Source of the DNA: Candidatus Saccharimonadota bacterium
Lineage (GTDB): Bacteria; Patescibacteriota; Saccharimonadia; Saccharimonadales; UBA4665
Length of the DNA: 64,000 bases
Direction of reading: 5' to 3'
Assembly (NCBI GenBank): GCA_029288485.1
Contig: JARIHC010000006.1
Span: 1-64,000, forward strand
Of the stretch, positions 15,790 through 24,497 are shown in pieces (the first letter of the stretch is position 1; each line of letters starts with the position of its first letter). Below the pieces are notes generated by a model. The model was not told the origin of the DNA. It did not search any database and saw only the letters and a program-made list of their open reading frames with translations. Position numbers and translations under genes: made by a program.

Positions 15790-17349
15790 TTAGTGAGTTT
15801 GGTTGCCGTCTTTAATGTGAAGCGGGTTGGTGTCGCTACTGGTATTAACAAAGACTGCTTTTTTGGCTGGGTCAGGCGATGAACTGCTGTTGCCGCTACC
15901 CCAGCCTTTTACCTTAGCGCCAAGGTTTTTTAGTTTATCTAGTGCTGTTGAACTGGAACTAGAATCCGTGGGCGGGTACGTGGAGCTCTTAGGGAAAGCT
16001 GAGCCGGGATGAGTGCCGCCTTGGGGTTTAGCAGCTGGATCAATCAGATGAGTGGGGTGTGTTTTAGGTACTTTGGGGGTAATGGTATGGCCGGGAATCT
16101 GGTTGGCTGGTCCATGGATAGCAGGATCAAAATTTGGCGGCAGATTCAGGCCGTGGTCTTTATTTTGATTGGGTGCCGTGGGACTGGTGGAGCCTAAGTC
16201 ATTGTGATTTTTGTCCTTATTAGGAGAAGTGGGCGACAAACTGGGACTGTTCGGGGGAGTAATCGGCGCCGGTCCAGCGCTAGCTGGCGCGGCCGTACCG
16301 CCTCCGACGCTAGTCGGGCTTGCCGGAGTAGACACAGCTGGCGCGGCCGTACCGCCGCCGCCCAGGTTTATGCTTTGGCCGGGAAAGATTAAGTCCGGAT
16401 TATTGATCTGGGGATTTAAAGATTCAAGATGCGATAGCGACATTCCGTGAGCCGCCGCTATACCACTTAGCGTATCGCCATGCACGACGGTGTATGAACC
16501 AGAGGGTGCAGAAGCTGTAGACACCGCGGTGCTTGGGCCCGTGCTAGCTGGCGCGGCCGTACCGCCTCCGCTACCTCCAACCGAACCAGAACTGGCAGCC
16601 GGACTAACGGTACCGCTGGCTCCGCCCAGGTTTACGCTTTGGCCGGGAAAGATTAAATCAGGGTTCTTAATCTGAGGGTTTAGGGATTCGAGCCGTGCAA
16701 GTGAGATCCCGTGCGACGCTGCAATGCCGCTTAGCGTATCTCCGTGCACCACTGTATATGAGCCACCGGCTCCAGAAGCACTGCTAGACGCAGACACTCC
16801 ACCACCACTGCCGCTGCTGCCGTGAGGTATGGATATGCCGCCGCTACCTGATGGTGCGGGCGCTGCAACGCCACCAGTCTGAGAGCCGTTTGAAGACCCG
16901 CTCGGCACTGTCGTGCCGCCATTGGCGTGGCTTTGTGCGGCATCAGACGCAGCCTTCAGCGAGGCCTGAGGAGCTATGCCGCCAGTATCATTATTATAAT
17001 TGGGATTGATTGGAGGAGTGCCCACGCTTGGAGCCGTGGTGCCGCCGTTGCCGCTGTTATGCGGAGCACCTATAGGCGTGTTAGCAACTACTGGGCTGGG
17101 AGCCGGAGAAACAATCGCGCCGCTAACGCCAGGTGCTGGAGCCTGAGGTACTGCCGAATGATTGCCGAGAGCTGGCTGTTGCGCGTGTCCGGCAGTAGTG
17201 CCGCCGTTGCCGTTATGATTAGCGTTATTATTGTGGGTGGCGGTTGTGGCCCCGTTGCTACCGTTAGCCGCGTGGCCAGATGATAGGCCTGCATTATTAC
17301 CGCCGGATGGTGCGGTTGTACCGCCGCTCTGACCTGATTTTTTCGCCAT
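15790..17349 (-). CDS. Repeat-rich protein with two LysM domains, no signal peptide
   Basis: 519 residues. Two almost identical LysM modules lie at about residues 197-241 and 285-329 (YTVVHGDTLSGIA ... LNPQI ... LIFPGQS), which bind peptidoglycan or chitin-type glycans. The rest is low complexity (Gly, Ser, Thr, Ala, Pro, Asn) with GGTTAP and GGGTAAPAS repeats and a Pro-rich C-terminus. No signal peptide, transmembrane helix or sortase motif is present; the start is MAKKSGQSGG. Its own promoter gives a leader of about 70 nt with AAAGGCG before the ATG. Surface display is expected of LysM proteins, but the export route is unclear. Confidence 0.85.
   Translation of the reverse strand: MAKKSGQSGGTTAPSGGNNAGLSSGHAANGSNGATTATHNNNANHNGNGGTTAGHAQQPALGNHSAVPQAPAPGVSGAIVSPAPSPVVANTPIGAPHNSGNGGTTAPSVGTPPINPNYNNDTGGIAPQASLKAASDAAQSHANGGTTVPSGSSNGSQTGGVAAPAPSGSGGISIPHGSSGSGGGVSASSSASGAGGSYTVVHGDTLSGIAASHGISLARLESLNPQIKNPDLIFPGQSVNLGGASGTVSPAASSGSVGGSGGGTAAPASTGPSTAVSTASAPSGSYTVVHGDTLSGIAAAHGMSLSHLESLNPQINNPDLIFPGQSINLGGGGTAAPAVSTPASPTSVGGGTAAPASAGPAPITPPNSPSLSPTSPNKDKNHNDLGSTSPTAPNQNKDHGLNLPPNFDPAIHGPANQIPGHTITPKVPKTHPTHLIDPAAKPQGGTHPGSAFPKSSTYPPTDSSSSSTALDKLKNLGAKVKGWGSGNSSSSPDPAKKAVFVNTSSDTNPLHIKDGNQTH
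16363..16761 (-). repeat. Duplicated LysM-coding units and flanking Ala/Pro repeats
   Basis: Units at 16627-16761 and 16363-16497, 264 bases apart, are nearly identical in DNA. Copies of GCTGGCGCGGCCGTACCGCC (plus strand) recur near 16285, 16340 and 16550. This suggests recent tandem duplication or slippage. Confidence 0.75.
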
Positions 17350-17423
17350 GTCTTTCGCCTTTTTATTTTTCTTTAATTATGCCTACTAGGTGTCGTATTT
17401 TGTGATTTATAAATTTCGGGAGA

Positions 17424-17453
17424 AGTATACCACGAGCATTAGCGTTTCGTCAA
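17424..17453 (-). promoter_or_regulatory. Promoter of the LysM gene
   Basis: Minus-strand TTGACG, an 18-nt spacer and TATACT with an extended TGG. The transcript would carry a leader of about 70 nt. Confidence 0.7.
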
Positions 17454-17470
17454 AACATAAAAAACAGATG

Positions 17471-19381
17471 TTATAGCTGGCCGCTTACCTGGAGCTGGTA
17501 TGCGTACTGTTCAATACCGCCAAACTCTTGCACGTCTATCAGGCGCCCGTCTTGTAAAACATATATGCTATCCATGAGACTTAATAGCGGTAGACGATGA
17601 GTAACTAATAGGACTGTTTTATCGTGAATTAGCGAACCAATTGAGTCATGAATCAGTTTCTCTGATTTATCGTCAAGCGCAGAAGTTGGCTCATCCATGC
17701 AGATAATTGGCGCGTTCTTAAGAAGTGCCCGGGCTATAGAGATGCGCTGGCGCTGGCCGCCGCTCAGGCTCGTGCCGCCTTCCCCGGCGATTGACTGAAT
17801 GCCCATCGGCAATTTATTAACAAATTCTTCTATGTTGGCGGCCTGCGCCGCCCAACCGATTTCTTCTGACGTCATCTGACGGGTAATATCGCCATCAGCC
17901 ATGTTATCTAGAATTGAAGTGCCAAAAAGCTGTGGCTGCTGGCTTATCCAGGCAATATTGCGGCGCAGGTCTTGCAAACTGACTGTCTGAATATCGTGGC
18001 CATCTATTAATATACGCCCTGCTGTCGGTTCTAGATACAGATCGAGCAGTCTAAGCAAGGTGCTTTTGCCCGAGCCGCTTGGGCCTATAATCCCCACTTT
18101 TTGGCCCGGTTCTATAGTCAGGCTCATTTGGTCAAGTACGGTGACTCCGCGGGCAGTATAGGAAACATTTTGGAATTGTATTCTGCCCTGCGCTCTTGGC
18201 AATGATTTGCCCTCCCGCAGATGCTCCACACCTTCATGGTCGCTTAGTACTTCGTATACTCGACTAACATTAACCAGCTTTTGGCGGCGAATAGTAATCT
18301 GCTCGGTAATGTCTTGGATAGGCCCAATCAGATAGCCTAGATAAGTCATGAATATTAACAAGCTACCGAGAGAGAATTGCCCGTTCAGGGCTTCGGTACC
18401 ACCCACGTATATGACAATTGATGTACCCAAGATAACTACCAGTCCGTTGCTAAATTCAAAACCTTTACCCCAGAACAAACCCCGACGCGAGATCTTATAA
18501 GTCTGCATCCACAGATCTTTGAGTTTTTGGACCTGGCGCTCTTGCAGCGAGAAAGCCTGTACTGCTTCGGCGTTATCGATCGACTCGGCGATCAACGAAG
18601 AAGTTTGGCTAAAAAGTTTAGTCAGAGCTTGGCCGAGCCGGCCCATGACTGGTCCAAAGACGCGCACTGAAATAATCAAGAAAGGTATAACAAAGATCGT
18701 AAAAAGAGTTAGTTTAGCGTTCAGTATGAGCATTATTACTGTCACGCCAACTATTAAGATTACCGAGCCTATAATCTGCGAAGTAGTATTAAGGATCAGG
18801 TCTGACAAGCTGTTGGTAACTTCGTTTTGGCGATATATGTAATCGCCTTTTGGCAAACGCCCTTCATGGTACAGCGGCAAATGAAGAATATGGCGAAAAG
18901 CCTCTTCTTTGATCGAACGGTTCAGCCAGTAGTCTATTTTGAGCAGTAAATAATCTTTAATAACGCCGAAAGCCTGGCCTATCAAGAATATGAACAGCGT
19001 CATAGCAGAAACTATCAATATTAAGTGCGGTGTGTGCGTATAAGGCTGGAGCGGTCCTGGCGCCGGCTTAGAACCAAACACCGAATCGGCTAGTATTTTG
19101 ACCGGCCAGGGCTGAAGCAGTGCTATAGCCGAAGCAATCGTATTGAGTACTACCATCAAGGCAATAGCCGGTTTAGCCTGACTATAGTATTTCTTAAGCC
19201 ACTCTGTAAATTCGGTAGTCTTTTGGCTGCGGCCATTTTCCTGGAGCCAGGTCTCTACAGTCTCATCAACCATATCCTGCGGCCAGCCAGCGCGTTTTAG
19301 GCTATAGGCAATGAAGTCCATCGGCACCCCTTTGGACACACCCTCCTCAATCGCGTTTTTGAGTCTCTCTGCTTGCTGCAT
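17471..19381 (-). CDS. ABC exporter half-transporter (fused TMD-NBD) with N-terminal AGWP-type domain
   Basis: 636 residues. About six transmembrane helices (residues 75-370) precede a nucleotide-binding domain with Walker A GPSGSGKST, the signature LSGGQRQRISIARALL, Walker B IICMDEPTSALD and an H-loop THR. It would act as a homodimer or with another half; substrate unknown. Before the membrane part is a helical module of about 50 residues (IEEGVSKGVPMDFIAYSL, then KRAGWPQDMVDETVETWL) that standard exporters lack. A TATACT box ends 16 nt before the ATG, allowing a short leader with AGAGAAG. It is divergent from ychF. Confidence 0.92.
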   Translation of the reverse strand: MQQAERLKNAIEEGVSKGVPMDFIAYSLKRAGWPQDMVDETVETWLQENGRSQKTTEFTEWLKKYYSQAKPAIALMVVLNTIASAIALLQPWPVKILADSVFGSKPAPGPLQPYTHTPHLILIVSAMTLFIFLIGQAFGVIKDYLLLKIDYWLNRSIKEEAFRHILHLPLYHEGRLPKGDYIYRQNEVTNSLSDLILNTTSQIIGSVILIVGVTVIMLILNAKLTLFTIFVIPFLIISVRVFGPVMGRLGQALTKLFSQTSSLIAESIDNAEAVQAFSLQERQVQKLKDLWMQTYKISRRGLFWGKGFEFSNGLVVILGTSIVIYVGGTEALNGQFSLGSLLIFMTYLGYLIGPIQDITEQITIRRQKLVNVSRVYEVLSDHEGVEHLREGKSLPRAQGRIQFQNVSYTARGVTVLDQMSLTIEPGQKVGIIGPSGSGKSTLLRLLDLYLEPTAGRILIDGHDIQTVSLQDLRRNIAWISQQPQLFGTSILDNMADGDITRQMTSEEIGWAAQAANIEEFVNKLPMGIQSIAGEGGTSLSGGQRQRISIARALLKNAPIICMDEPTSALDDKSEKLIHDSIGSLIHDKTVLLVTHRLPLLSLMDSIYVLQDGRLIDVQEFGGIEQYAYQLQVSGQL

Positions 19382-19431
19382 ACCGTTTTACTTCTCTAGT
19401 ATAAGCATAACAGAGTTCATCAGAACCAATC

Positions 19432-19440
19432 TGTTAAAAT
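19432..19440 (+). promoter_or_regulatory. Extended -10 of ychF
   Basis: TGTTAAAAT ends 7 nt before the ATG at 19448. No convincing -35. Confidence 0.55.
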
Positions 19441-19447
19441 GGTGTTA

Positions 19448-20530
19448 ATGAGTCTTTCTGTAGGTATCGTCGGCTTACCGAACGTCGGTAAGTCTACCCT
19501 GTTTAATGCGCTGACGGGCAGTAATATCCTTGCGGCTAACTATCCTTTTGCGACGATTGAACCTAACACCGGCATAGTACCGGTACCGGATGAACGTCTA
19601 GCAAAGCTAGCGGCGATGTACAACACCAGTAAAATCGTACCCGCTACGGTGACCTTTGTAGATATCGCCGGCTTGGTAGCTGGGGCTAGCGAAGGCGAAG
19701 GCTTGGGCAACCAGTTCCTAAGCCATATCCGTTCCACCAATATGATCGTTCAGGTGGTACGAGCTTTTGAGGAGCCTAACGTCACGCACGTCGATGATAA
19801 GCACGACCCTGCTAAGGATATTGAGACCATCAACACAGAACTAGTGCTGGCTGATTTACAGACCGTATCAAAACGTCTGCCAAAGTTTGAAAAAGAGGTC
19901 CGCGCCAACCCTAAACTGCGGCCTGTTTTGGAGGCCTATCAGCAAGTGAATACATTTCTAGACACGGGTCACCCGTTATGGCAGCACCCTGAAATCGACA
20001 AAGATAAGTTAGCTGATCTACAACTGTTAACCTGCAAGCCAATCATATATTTATTCAATGTTGATGAAGCTGGATTAAATGACAACGAGAAACGCGCCAG
20101 CCTAAGCCAGTTGGTTGCGCCGGCGCAGGCCTTGTTCGTTTGCGCCAAGCTAGAGAGCGAGCTAAAAGATCTCGACCAGGCGGATGCCGCTGAGTTGCTA
20201 GAAAGTTACGGACAGGCGCAATCCGGGCTAGTCCAACTTATAAATGGAACTTACCAAACGTTGGGCTTACAGAGTTTTTTGACTGCCGGAGAGAAGGAGG
20301 TGCGTGCCTGGACCATACCTAAAGGCAGTACTGCGCCGCAAGCGGCCGGGGCGATTCATAGTGATTTTGAGCGCGGCTTTATAGCCGCCGACATAGTTAG
20401 CTATGACGATTTAATCACTGCGGGGTCGCTGCCCGCTGCTCGAAGCGCCGGCAAGGTCCGCACCGAGGGTAAAACATACGTTATGCGACCGAACGATGTC
20501 GTCGAGTTCAAATTCAACGTCTCCAAGTAA
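19448..20530 (+). CDS. ychF: YchF/OLA1-family P-loop ATPase
   Basis: 360 residues of the universally conserved Obg-related YchF family, ribosome-associated and ATP- rather than GTP-preferring. Visible are G1 GLPNVGKSTLF, G3 DIAGLVAGASEGEGLGN, the altered G4 NVDE in place of NKxD, and the C-terminal TGS domain (KGSTAPQAAGAIHSDFERGF). An upstream in-frame ATG at 19439 overlaps the -10 box, so the ATG at 19448 is chosen and gives MSLSVGIVGLPN. Likely leaderless. Confidence 0.95.
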   Translation: MSLSVGIVGLPNVGKSTLFNALTGSNILAANYPFATIEPNTGIVPVPDERLAKLAAMYNTSKIVPATVTFVDIAGLVAGASEGEGLGNQFLSHIRSTNMIVQVVRAFEEPNVTHVDDKHDPAKDIETINTELVLADLQTVSKRLPKFEKEVRANPKLRPVLEAYQQVNTFLDTGHPLWQHPEIDKDKLADLQLLTCKPIIYLFNVDEAGLNDNEKRASLSQLVAPAQALFVCAKLESELKDLDQADAAELLESYGQAQSGLVQLINGTYQTLGLQSFLTAGEKEVRAWTIPKGSTAPQAAGAIHSDFERGFIAADIVSYDDLITAGSLPAARSAGKVRTEGKTYVMRPNDVVEFKFNVSK

Positions 20531-20658
20531 TCCTGTCTAAATCTGATCGAAAGAAGTTCTTGTGACAAAAATCTCACCTTATTTGTAAGGATTCTCACCG
20601 TCTACCCAGGCGAATGGCGCTATGATAGAGGTACAAAACCAGTTGGAGGAGGTTCACC

Positions 20659-21582
20659 ATGGTTACGAGAGAATCCGTGGAGGCACAGCTAAAAAAGATC
20701 GGTGTTAACTACCGGGGATGGGGTCGCACCGAAATACGCGAGTTGCCGAACATTATCTTGCCCGACGAGGAGATTTACGAGTGCGTGAACGGTGTATACG
20801 AAGGCGGTTTTGCACTGGCAGTCGCCACCAACGTACGCGTCATACTAATAGATAAAAAACCACTAAGATACCTTACGATCGAGGATTTACGCTTCGATAT
20901 GATTAACGAAATTGATTACAGCCACCGCTTAATCGGAGCCCAGATCAGCATTTCTACCGGTTCGAAAAACTTGCGTTTCACCAGCCTTAATCAAACAAGG
21001 CTGCGCCAATTGATCGGACAAGTACAACGCTGTATGGCCGAAGGCAAGCAGAAACAATCAGAGCATGCGGAAGAGCAAAAGCTGCACTTAGAGCAAATTA
21101 ATCAGCAGCTTCAGGCGTATTTGTTAGCTCAGCACCAACAGCAACAGAGAATTCAAGAACATCTGGAAAGGAACAGTTCTCAGCCACTAAATATTGAACC
21201 GCTGCAGCCAAGTCCCGAGCTATCCGACTACCTGTACGCTCAAGGCCTATTGGCTCGTCATAATCAAGCTAACCAGCCAATTGACGCCACAACGACGACT
21301 AGCCCTGCTTCAGCTACTGGACGCCATGCACTTCAGGCGGCTGCAGCGTCTACATCACCTGTCCCGGGGGCTAAGCCATCGCTAGATGACCTATATAACG
21401 AGGGTCGTAAAGAAATTTTTGGCAATCAATCTGAGCCAGCCGACAGCACTCTTAATCCCTTAAAAATTGCTTACTCAAAGTTGCCGCTAGCCATGCGCAA
21501 TAAAAAGTTTGGGCGGCCGTCTTTTCACGCCCACAGCCAACAAGACAACCTCCAACCTCAGTCTGCTGTGCCATCAGATTAG
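20659..21582 (+). CDS. Bacterial PH-domain-like protein with Gln-rich tail
   Basis: 307 residues. The first 115 resemble bacterial pleckstrin-homology-like domains (YokE/bPH type): LPDEEIYECVNGVYEGG, then VATNVRVILIDKK and SHRLIGAQISISTG. A Gln/His-rich coiled stretch (about 118-180) and a disordered tail follow. No signal peptide or membrane helix. It has an unusually strong Shine-Dalgarno (GGAGGAGG, 7 nt before ATG), so it is one of the few genes here with a real leader. TATGAT at 20621-20626 is a possible -10. Function unknown. Confidence 0.75.
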   Translation: MVTRESVEAQLKKIGVNYRGWGRTEIRELPNIILPDEEIYECVNGVYEGGFALAVATNVRVILIDKKPLRYLTIEDLRFDMINEIDYSHRLIGAQISISTGSKNLRFTSLNQTRLRQLIGQVQRCMAEGKQKQSEHAEEQKLHLEQINQQLQAYLLAQHQQQQRIQEHLERNSSQPLNIEPLQPSPELSDYLYAQGLLARHNQANQPIDATTTTSPASATGRHALQAAAASTSPVPGAKPSLDDLYNEGRKEIFGNQSEPADSTLNPLKIAYSKLPLAMRNKKFGRPSFHAHSQQDNLQPQSAVPSD

Positions 21583-21607
21583 AGCTATCCTGTAGCTAAC
21601 TCAGTCA

Positions 21608-21636
21608 TTGACTTTTAGTCTAGCTTCTCTCATAAT
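21608..21636 (+). promoter_or_regulatory. Promoter of the Crp/Fnr-family gene, leaderless geometry
   Basis: TTGACT, 17-nt spacer, CATAAT; the -10 ends 6 nt before the ATG at 21643 and no Shine-Dalgarno site is possible. Confidence 0.75.
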
Positions 21637-21642
21637 AAATAT

Positions 21643-22296
21643 ATGTTGGCCACGCTGAAACAGACAGCGCAATTGGTGGAACTTTTCAAGTTGCGGGGCC
21701 TAAAACAAAACTATCGTAAAGGTGACTTTATAATACGCCCCGGCGAAACGCCGCAGGGCATTTTTTATATAGATCAAGGTTTAGTCAAAGCCTACGACAT
21801 AACCAAATATAACGAAGAGAATTTGCTGATCATCCGTAAATCAGAGGAAATATTTCCCCTTATTTGGGCTATTACCGGCCAGGAACGCAGCGTTATCTAT
21901 CAATCATTGGCGCCGACTACCACTTGGCAGCTTAGCCGCAAAGACTTCTTAATTTTTATTAAAGACCACCCCGAGGCTTTAGCGCCACTTCTAGATATGA
22001 CTATAGAAATGTACCGGCTTCATAGCGAGCGCATTCTAAACTTAGAGTACCGGACTGTCCGGGAGCGGATTATCTCTTTTTTGCTTACCATGGGTCAGCG
22101 CTTCGGTAAAAAGACCGAGGCAGGATTAGTGATAGAAGTCCCCCTGCGTCATCAGGACATTGCCAGCTCGGTTAATTCAACCCGTGAGACTACTAGCCGT
22201 GAGTTGTCTGCTCTGGAGCGCAAAGGCCTGGTGCGAAATCATCAATCCTTGATACTACTACAAGATGTAGAAACGCTGCGCAGTTATCTTAAGTAG
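21643..22296 (+). CDS. Crp/Fnr-family transcription regulator
   Basis: 217 residues. The N-terminal cyclic-nucleotide-binding-like beta barrel (KGDFIIRPGETPQGIFYIDQG) is followed by a dimerisation helix and a C-terminal winged helix (VPLRHQDIASSV, TRETTSRELSALERKGLV) typical of HTH_Crp. No cysteine cluster for an Fe-S sensor is present. The glycine-rich phosphate cassette of true cAMP binders is not obvious, so the ligand is unknown. It follows the PH-domain gene after 60 nt but has its own promoter. It converges on the PRTase-like gene. Confidence 0.9.
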   Translation: MLATLKQTAQLVELFKLRGLKQNYRKGDFIIRPGETPQGIFYIDQGLVKAYDITKYNEENLLIIRKSEEIFPLIWAITGQERSVIYQSLAPTTTWQLSRKDFLIFIKDHPEALAPLLDMTIEMYRLHSERILNLEYRTVRERIISFLLTMGQRFGKKTEAGLVIEVPLRHQDIASSVNSTRETTSRELSALERKGLVRNHQSLILLQDVETLRSYLK

Positions 22297-22308
22297 ACAA
22301 GCAAGCAC

Positions 22309-22965
22309 CTATTGCCATTTATTAACTATCTCTTTGACTATTTTTACTATTGTGTCGTGATCAGGCACATCCTGCTTGTCGTAGTAGTGATTAGTCTCCA
22401 TGTAATCCTCGATCACATTCAAGCAGAATAAATCATCCGCTAAGACGTGCATGCGGTCTACGGCTTTAAGGCTAGCAAATGGTGTAGCTACAATCAGTTT
22501 TCTCATAGATACCGGCTTTAGGTATTCAACTGCTAGATCAACCTCAAAACCTGTTTTTAGACCATCTGACACCAGCACTACATTACGGTTTTCTAATAAA
22601 CGCCTATTAATGGTGCCGCCGCCCTCAAGTGCGTTATTCATATCATGCATTTTTATAAGCTTTTCTTGTTCGACCACGTTGTAGTACTCGCCTAGCAGCT
22701 CGTCTATTTCACCTTTGGAATACTCATTGTTATAGGTGACTGTACCGCCAGATGTAATGCCGGCTATCGCCCGCGGTTCGCGCGGCAGTAGGATTTCTTC
22801 GCTCATGAGCAACATCAATGCGCAGTGAAGTTGAGTTGAAATTTGCGTGCCAACCATAACGCCGCCATCATTTAAGGCCATAACAACGCATTTTTCGTTA
22901 TGGTATTTTTTAGTTAATTGGGTAGCCAGCATACGGCCAGCTTGCAGCCGCGAAGCGAAATACAT
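22309..22965 (-). CDS. Phosphoribosyltransferase-domain protein (COG1926-like)
   Basis: 218 residues. An N-terminal FASRLQAGRMLATQL segment and a central PRPP-type loop (NRNVVLVSDGLKTGFEVDLAVEYL) resemble predicted phosphoribosyltransferases of the COG1926 kind. The usual acidic pair before DGxxTG is reduced (SDG rather than DDG), so catalysis is uncertain. The ATG lies 6 nt after TGC-TACACT and one base past the tlyA stop. Its promoter therefore sits inside the tlyA 3' end. Substrate unknown. Confidence 0.7.
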   Translation of the reverse strand: MYFASRLQAGRMLATQLTKKYHNEKCVVMALNDGGVMVGTQISTQLHCALMLLMSEEILLPREPRAIAGITSGGTVTYNNEYSKGEIDELLGEYYNVVEQEKLIKMHDMNNALEGGGTINRRLLENRNVVLVSDGLKTGFEVDLAVEYLKPVSMRKLIVATPFASLKAVDRMHVLADDLFCLNVIEDYMETNHYYDKQDVPDHDTIVKIVKEIVNKWQ

Positions 22966-22966
22966 A

Positions 22967-23680
22967 TTAGCAGTGTAGCAAATAGAAGCGCTCTAAGTTG
23001 CCTTTTGCGCCCGGTACTCGTGAATCCGCCTTATTGACTACTACGAATTGGCTAGTTACCCAGTTTTCAAAATCCTTAAGAATATTTCGTCTCATCCGTT
23101 CGTTTTTGACAACGCCTTTGTGCTTGAGCCCGGTTTGTCCTGCCTCGAACTGGGGCTTAACCATGGCCACAATCATGGTGTTTTTGGCAGCCAGTTTCGT
23201 TATTGACGGCAAAATTTCTCTGAGTGATATAAATGATAAATCAGCCACCATAATGTCGATTGAAGCTTCGGTTTTGAAGTCCCGAATGTCGGTCTTCTCG
23301 TGTAATTCTACCCGTGGATTATGCCGAAGCGACGAGTGCAGTTGATCAGTGCCAACGTCGACGGCAATAACTTTTTTAGCACCATGCTGCAGAGAGTAAT
23401 CGGTGAAACCACCAGTGCTGCTACCTATATCTAGTACCGTTTTATTTTTAAAATCCAGTTTTAGCGCCCCAGCTACCGACGCTAGCTTGAGACCGGCCCG
23501 GCTAACATATTGCTCATCTGAATTTAGCTTAACTTTGTCTTCTGAGTCTACTAAAAACCCAGGCTTAGTTACCAGCTTACTATTAACTTTAACTCGCTCT
23601 AGTTTGACGTAATTTGCAGCTTGGCTGCGCGTGTTTGCTAGCCCAAGCTCTACCAGTTTTTGATCAAGTCTTTGCTTCAT
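22967..23680 (-). CDS. tlyA: TlyA-family rRNA 2'-O-methyltransferase
   Basis: 237 residues. An S4 RNA-binding domain (about 1-60; LDQKLVELGLANTRSQA, KVNSKLVTKPG) is fused to an FtsJ-type SAM methyltransferase (VLDIGSSTGGFTDYSLQHGAKKV, IMVADLSFISL). This is the layout of TlyA/hemolysin A enzymes, which methylate 16S and 23S rRNA. Length is typical. The ATG follows an extended -10 (TGG-TAGACT) by 6 nt. It lies 36 nt beyond efp, so it may be read both from its own promoter and from the ribosomal operon. Confidence 0.93.
   Translation of the reverse strand: MKQRLDQKLVELGLANTRSQAANYVKLERVKVNSKLVTKPGFLVDSEDKVKLNSDEQYVSRAGLKLASVAGALKLDFKNKTVLDIGSSTGGFTDYSLQHGAKKVIAVDVGTDQLHSSLRHNPRVELHEKTDIRDFKTEASIDIMVADLSFISLREILPSITKLAAKNTMIVAMVKPQFEAGQTGLKHKGVVKNERMRRNILKDFENWVTSQFVVVNKADSRVPGAKGNLERFYLLHC
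22972..22980 (-). promoter_or_regulatory. Extended -10 of the PRTase-like gene
   Basis: Minus-strand TGCTACACT, 6 nt before the ATG at 22965, lying within tlyA coding sequence. Confidence 0.45.
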
Positions 23681-23686
23681 GCGTAA

Positions 23687-23695
23687 AGTCTACCA
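23687..23695 (-). promoter_or_regulatory. Extended -10 of tlyA
   Basis: Minus-strand TGGTAGACT, 6 nt before the ATG at 23680. Confidence 0.5.
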
Positions 23696-23716
23696 TGCAG
23701 CGACAGGACGCATCAC

Positions 23717-24283
23717 TTAATCCTTGACGCGTTCGCGGTAAGCGCCTGTAGCAGTGTCAACCGAAATAACGTCGCCTTGCTTAATAAAGGCCGGTACTTT
23801 TACGTTAAGCCCCGTCTCAAGAGTGGCGTTTTTAGTAATGGCTGTGGAAGTGTCGCCTTTAACAGCGTTTTCAGCATGAGCTACCTTCAATGGCACGTTC
23901 TTAGGCAGCTCCACGTTAATCGGGCGACCGTTAAAAAACTGCAGCTCAACACGGTCACCTTCTTTGATGTAACCCGCTCCATCGCCAACCAAATCCGCAG
24001 GCACTTCAAATTGCTCAAAACTTTTTTCGTTCATGAAATAGAACGTTGAGCCATCGTTATATAGATACTGAACAGTTTGGTTAGTAACGTCCGCGGTGTC
24101 TAGTTGTTCGTTACCCTTAAACGTTTTCTCCAGAACCTTGCCGTCAAGCAAACTTTTAATTCGGACGTTGACTATAGAGCCGCCGCGGCCCATGACCTTC
24201 TGATTGTATTCAACCACGCGGAAGGGCTCGCCTTGCCACTGGAAAAGTGTACCTTTCTTAAGATTAGTTATGCTGAGCGCCAT
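23717..24283 (-). CDS. efp: Translation elongation factor P
   Basis: 188 residues with the three-domain EF-P layout: KOW-like start (ITNLKKGTLFQWQGEPFRVVEY), OB domain (TFYFMNEKSFEQFEVP) and C-terminal OB domain ending DTATGAYRERV. EF-P relieves ribosome stalling at proline runs. The loop tip that carries the modified lysine in E. coli reads MGRGGS, so the tip residue is Arg33. Some lineages use rhamnosylated Arg, but no EarP-type enzyme is visible here. The gene starts directly after the rpsR stop with no gap. Confidence 0.95.
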   Translation of the reverse strand: MALSITNLKKGTLFQWQGEPFRVVEYNQKVMGRGGSIVNVRIKSLLDGKVLEKTFKGNEQLDTADVTNQTVQYLYNDGSTFYFMNEKSFEQFEVPADLVGDGAGYIKEGDRVELQFFNGRPINVELPKNVPLKVAHAENAVKGDTSTAITKNATLETGLNVKVPAFIKQGDVISVDTATGAYRERVKD

Positions 24284-24487
24284 TTAGTTGCTCGCTACAA
24301 AAGGCAATAGAGCTATGTGCCGAGCACGCTTTATAGCCACCGCTAACCGGCGTTGCTGACTTTCAGTCAGACCGGTTTTTTTGCGGGTTTCTATCTGTCC
24401 ATAGACATTCACATAACGCTGCAAGGTTTTAAAATCCTTGTAGTCAAAGAATGCTACATCTGTTTTACTCTTAAATATCTTTGCCAT
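24284..24487 (-). CDS. rpsR: Ribosomal protein bS18
   Basis: 67 residues, a small basic protein of the 30S platform that partners bS6. Family-typical segments are FFDYKDFKTLQRYVN and TGLTESQQRRLAVAIKRARHIALLPF. It sits in the conserved order rpsF-ssb-rpsR with efp following at zero distance. An AAGGAG-type site (minus strand, around 24492) precedes the ATG. Confidence 0.96.
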   Translation of the reverse strand: MAKIFKSKTDVAFFDYKDFKTLQRYVNVYGQIETRKKTGLTESQQRRLAVAIKRARHIALLPFVASN

Positions 24488-24497
24488 TAATTACTCC

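Noticed and set aside
15790-17349. Short repeats in the LysM gene considered as a CRISPR-like or satellite array
   Set aside because: Repeats are in frame, irregularly spaced and encode GGTTAP/GGGTAAP peptides; no uniform repeat-spacer pattern.
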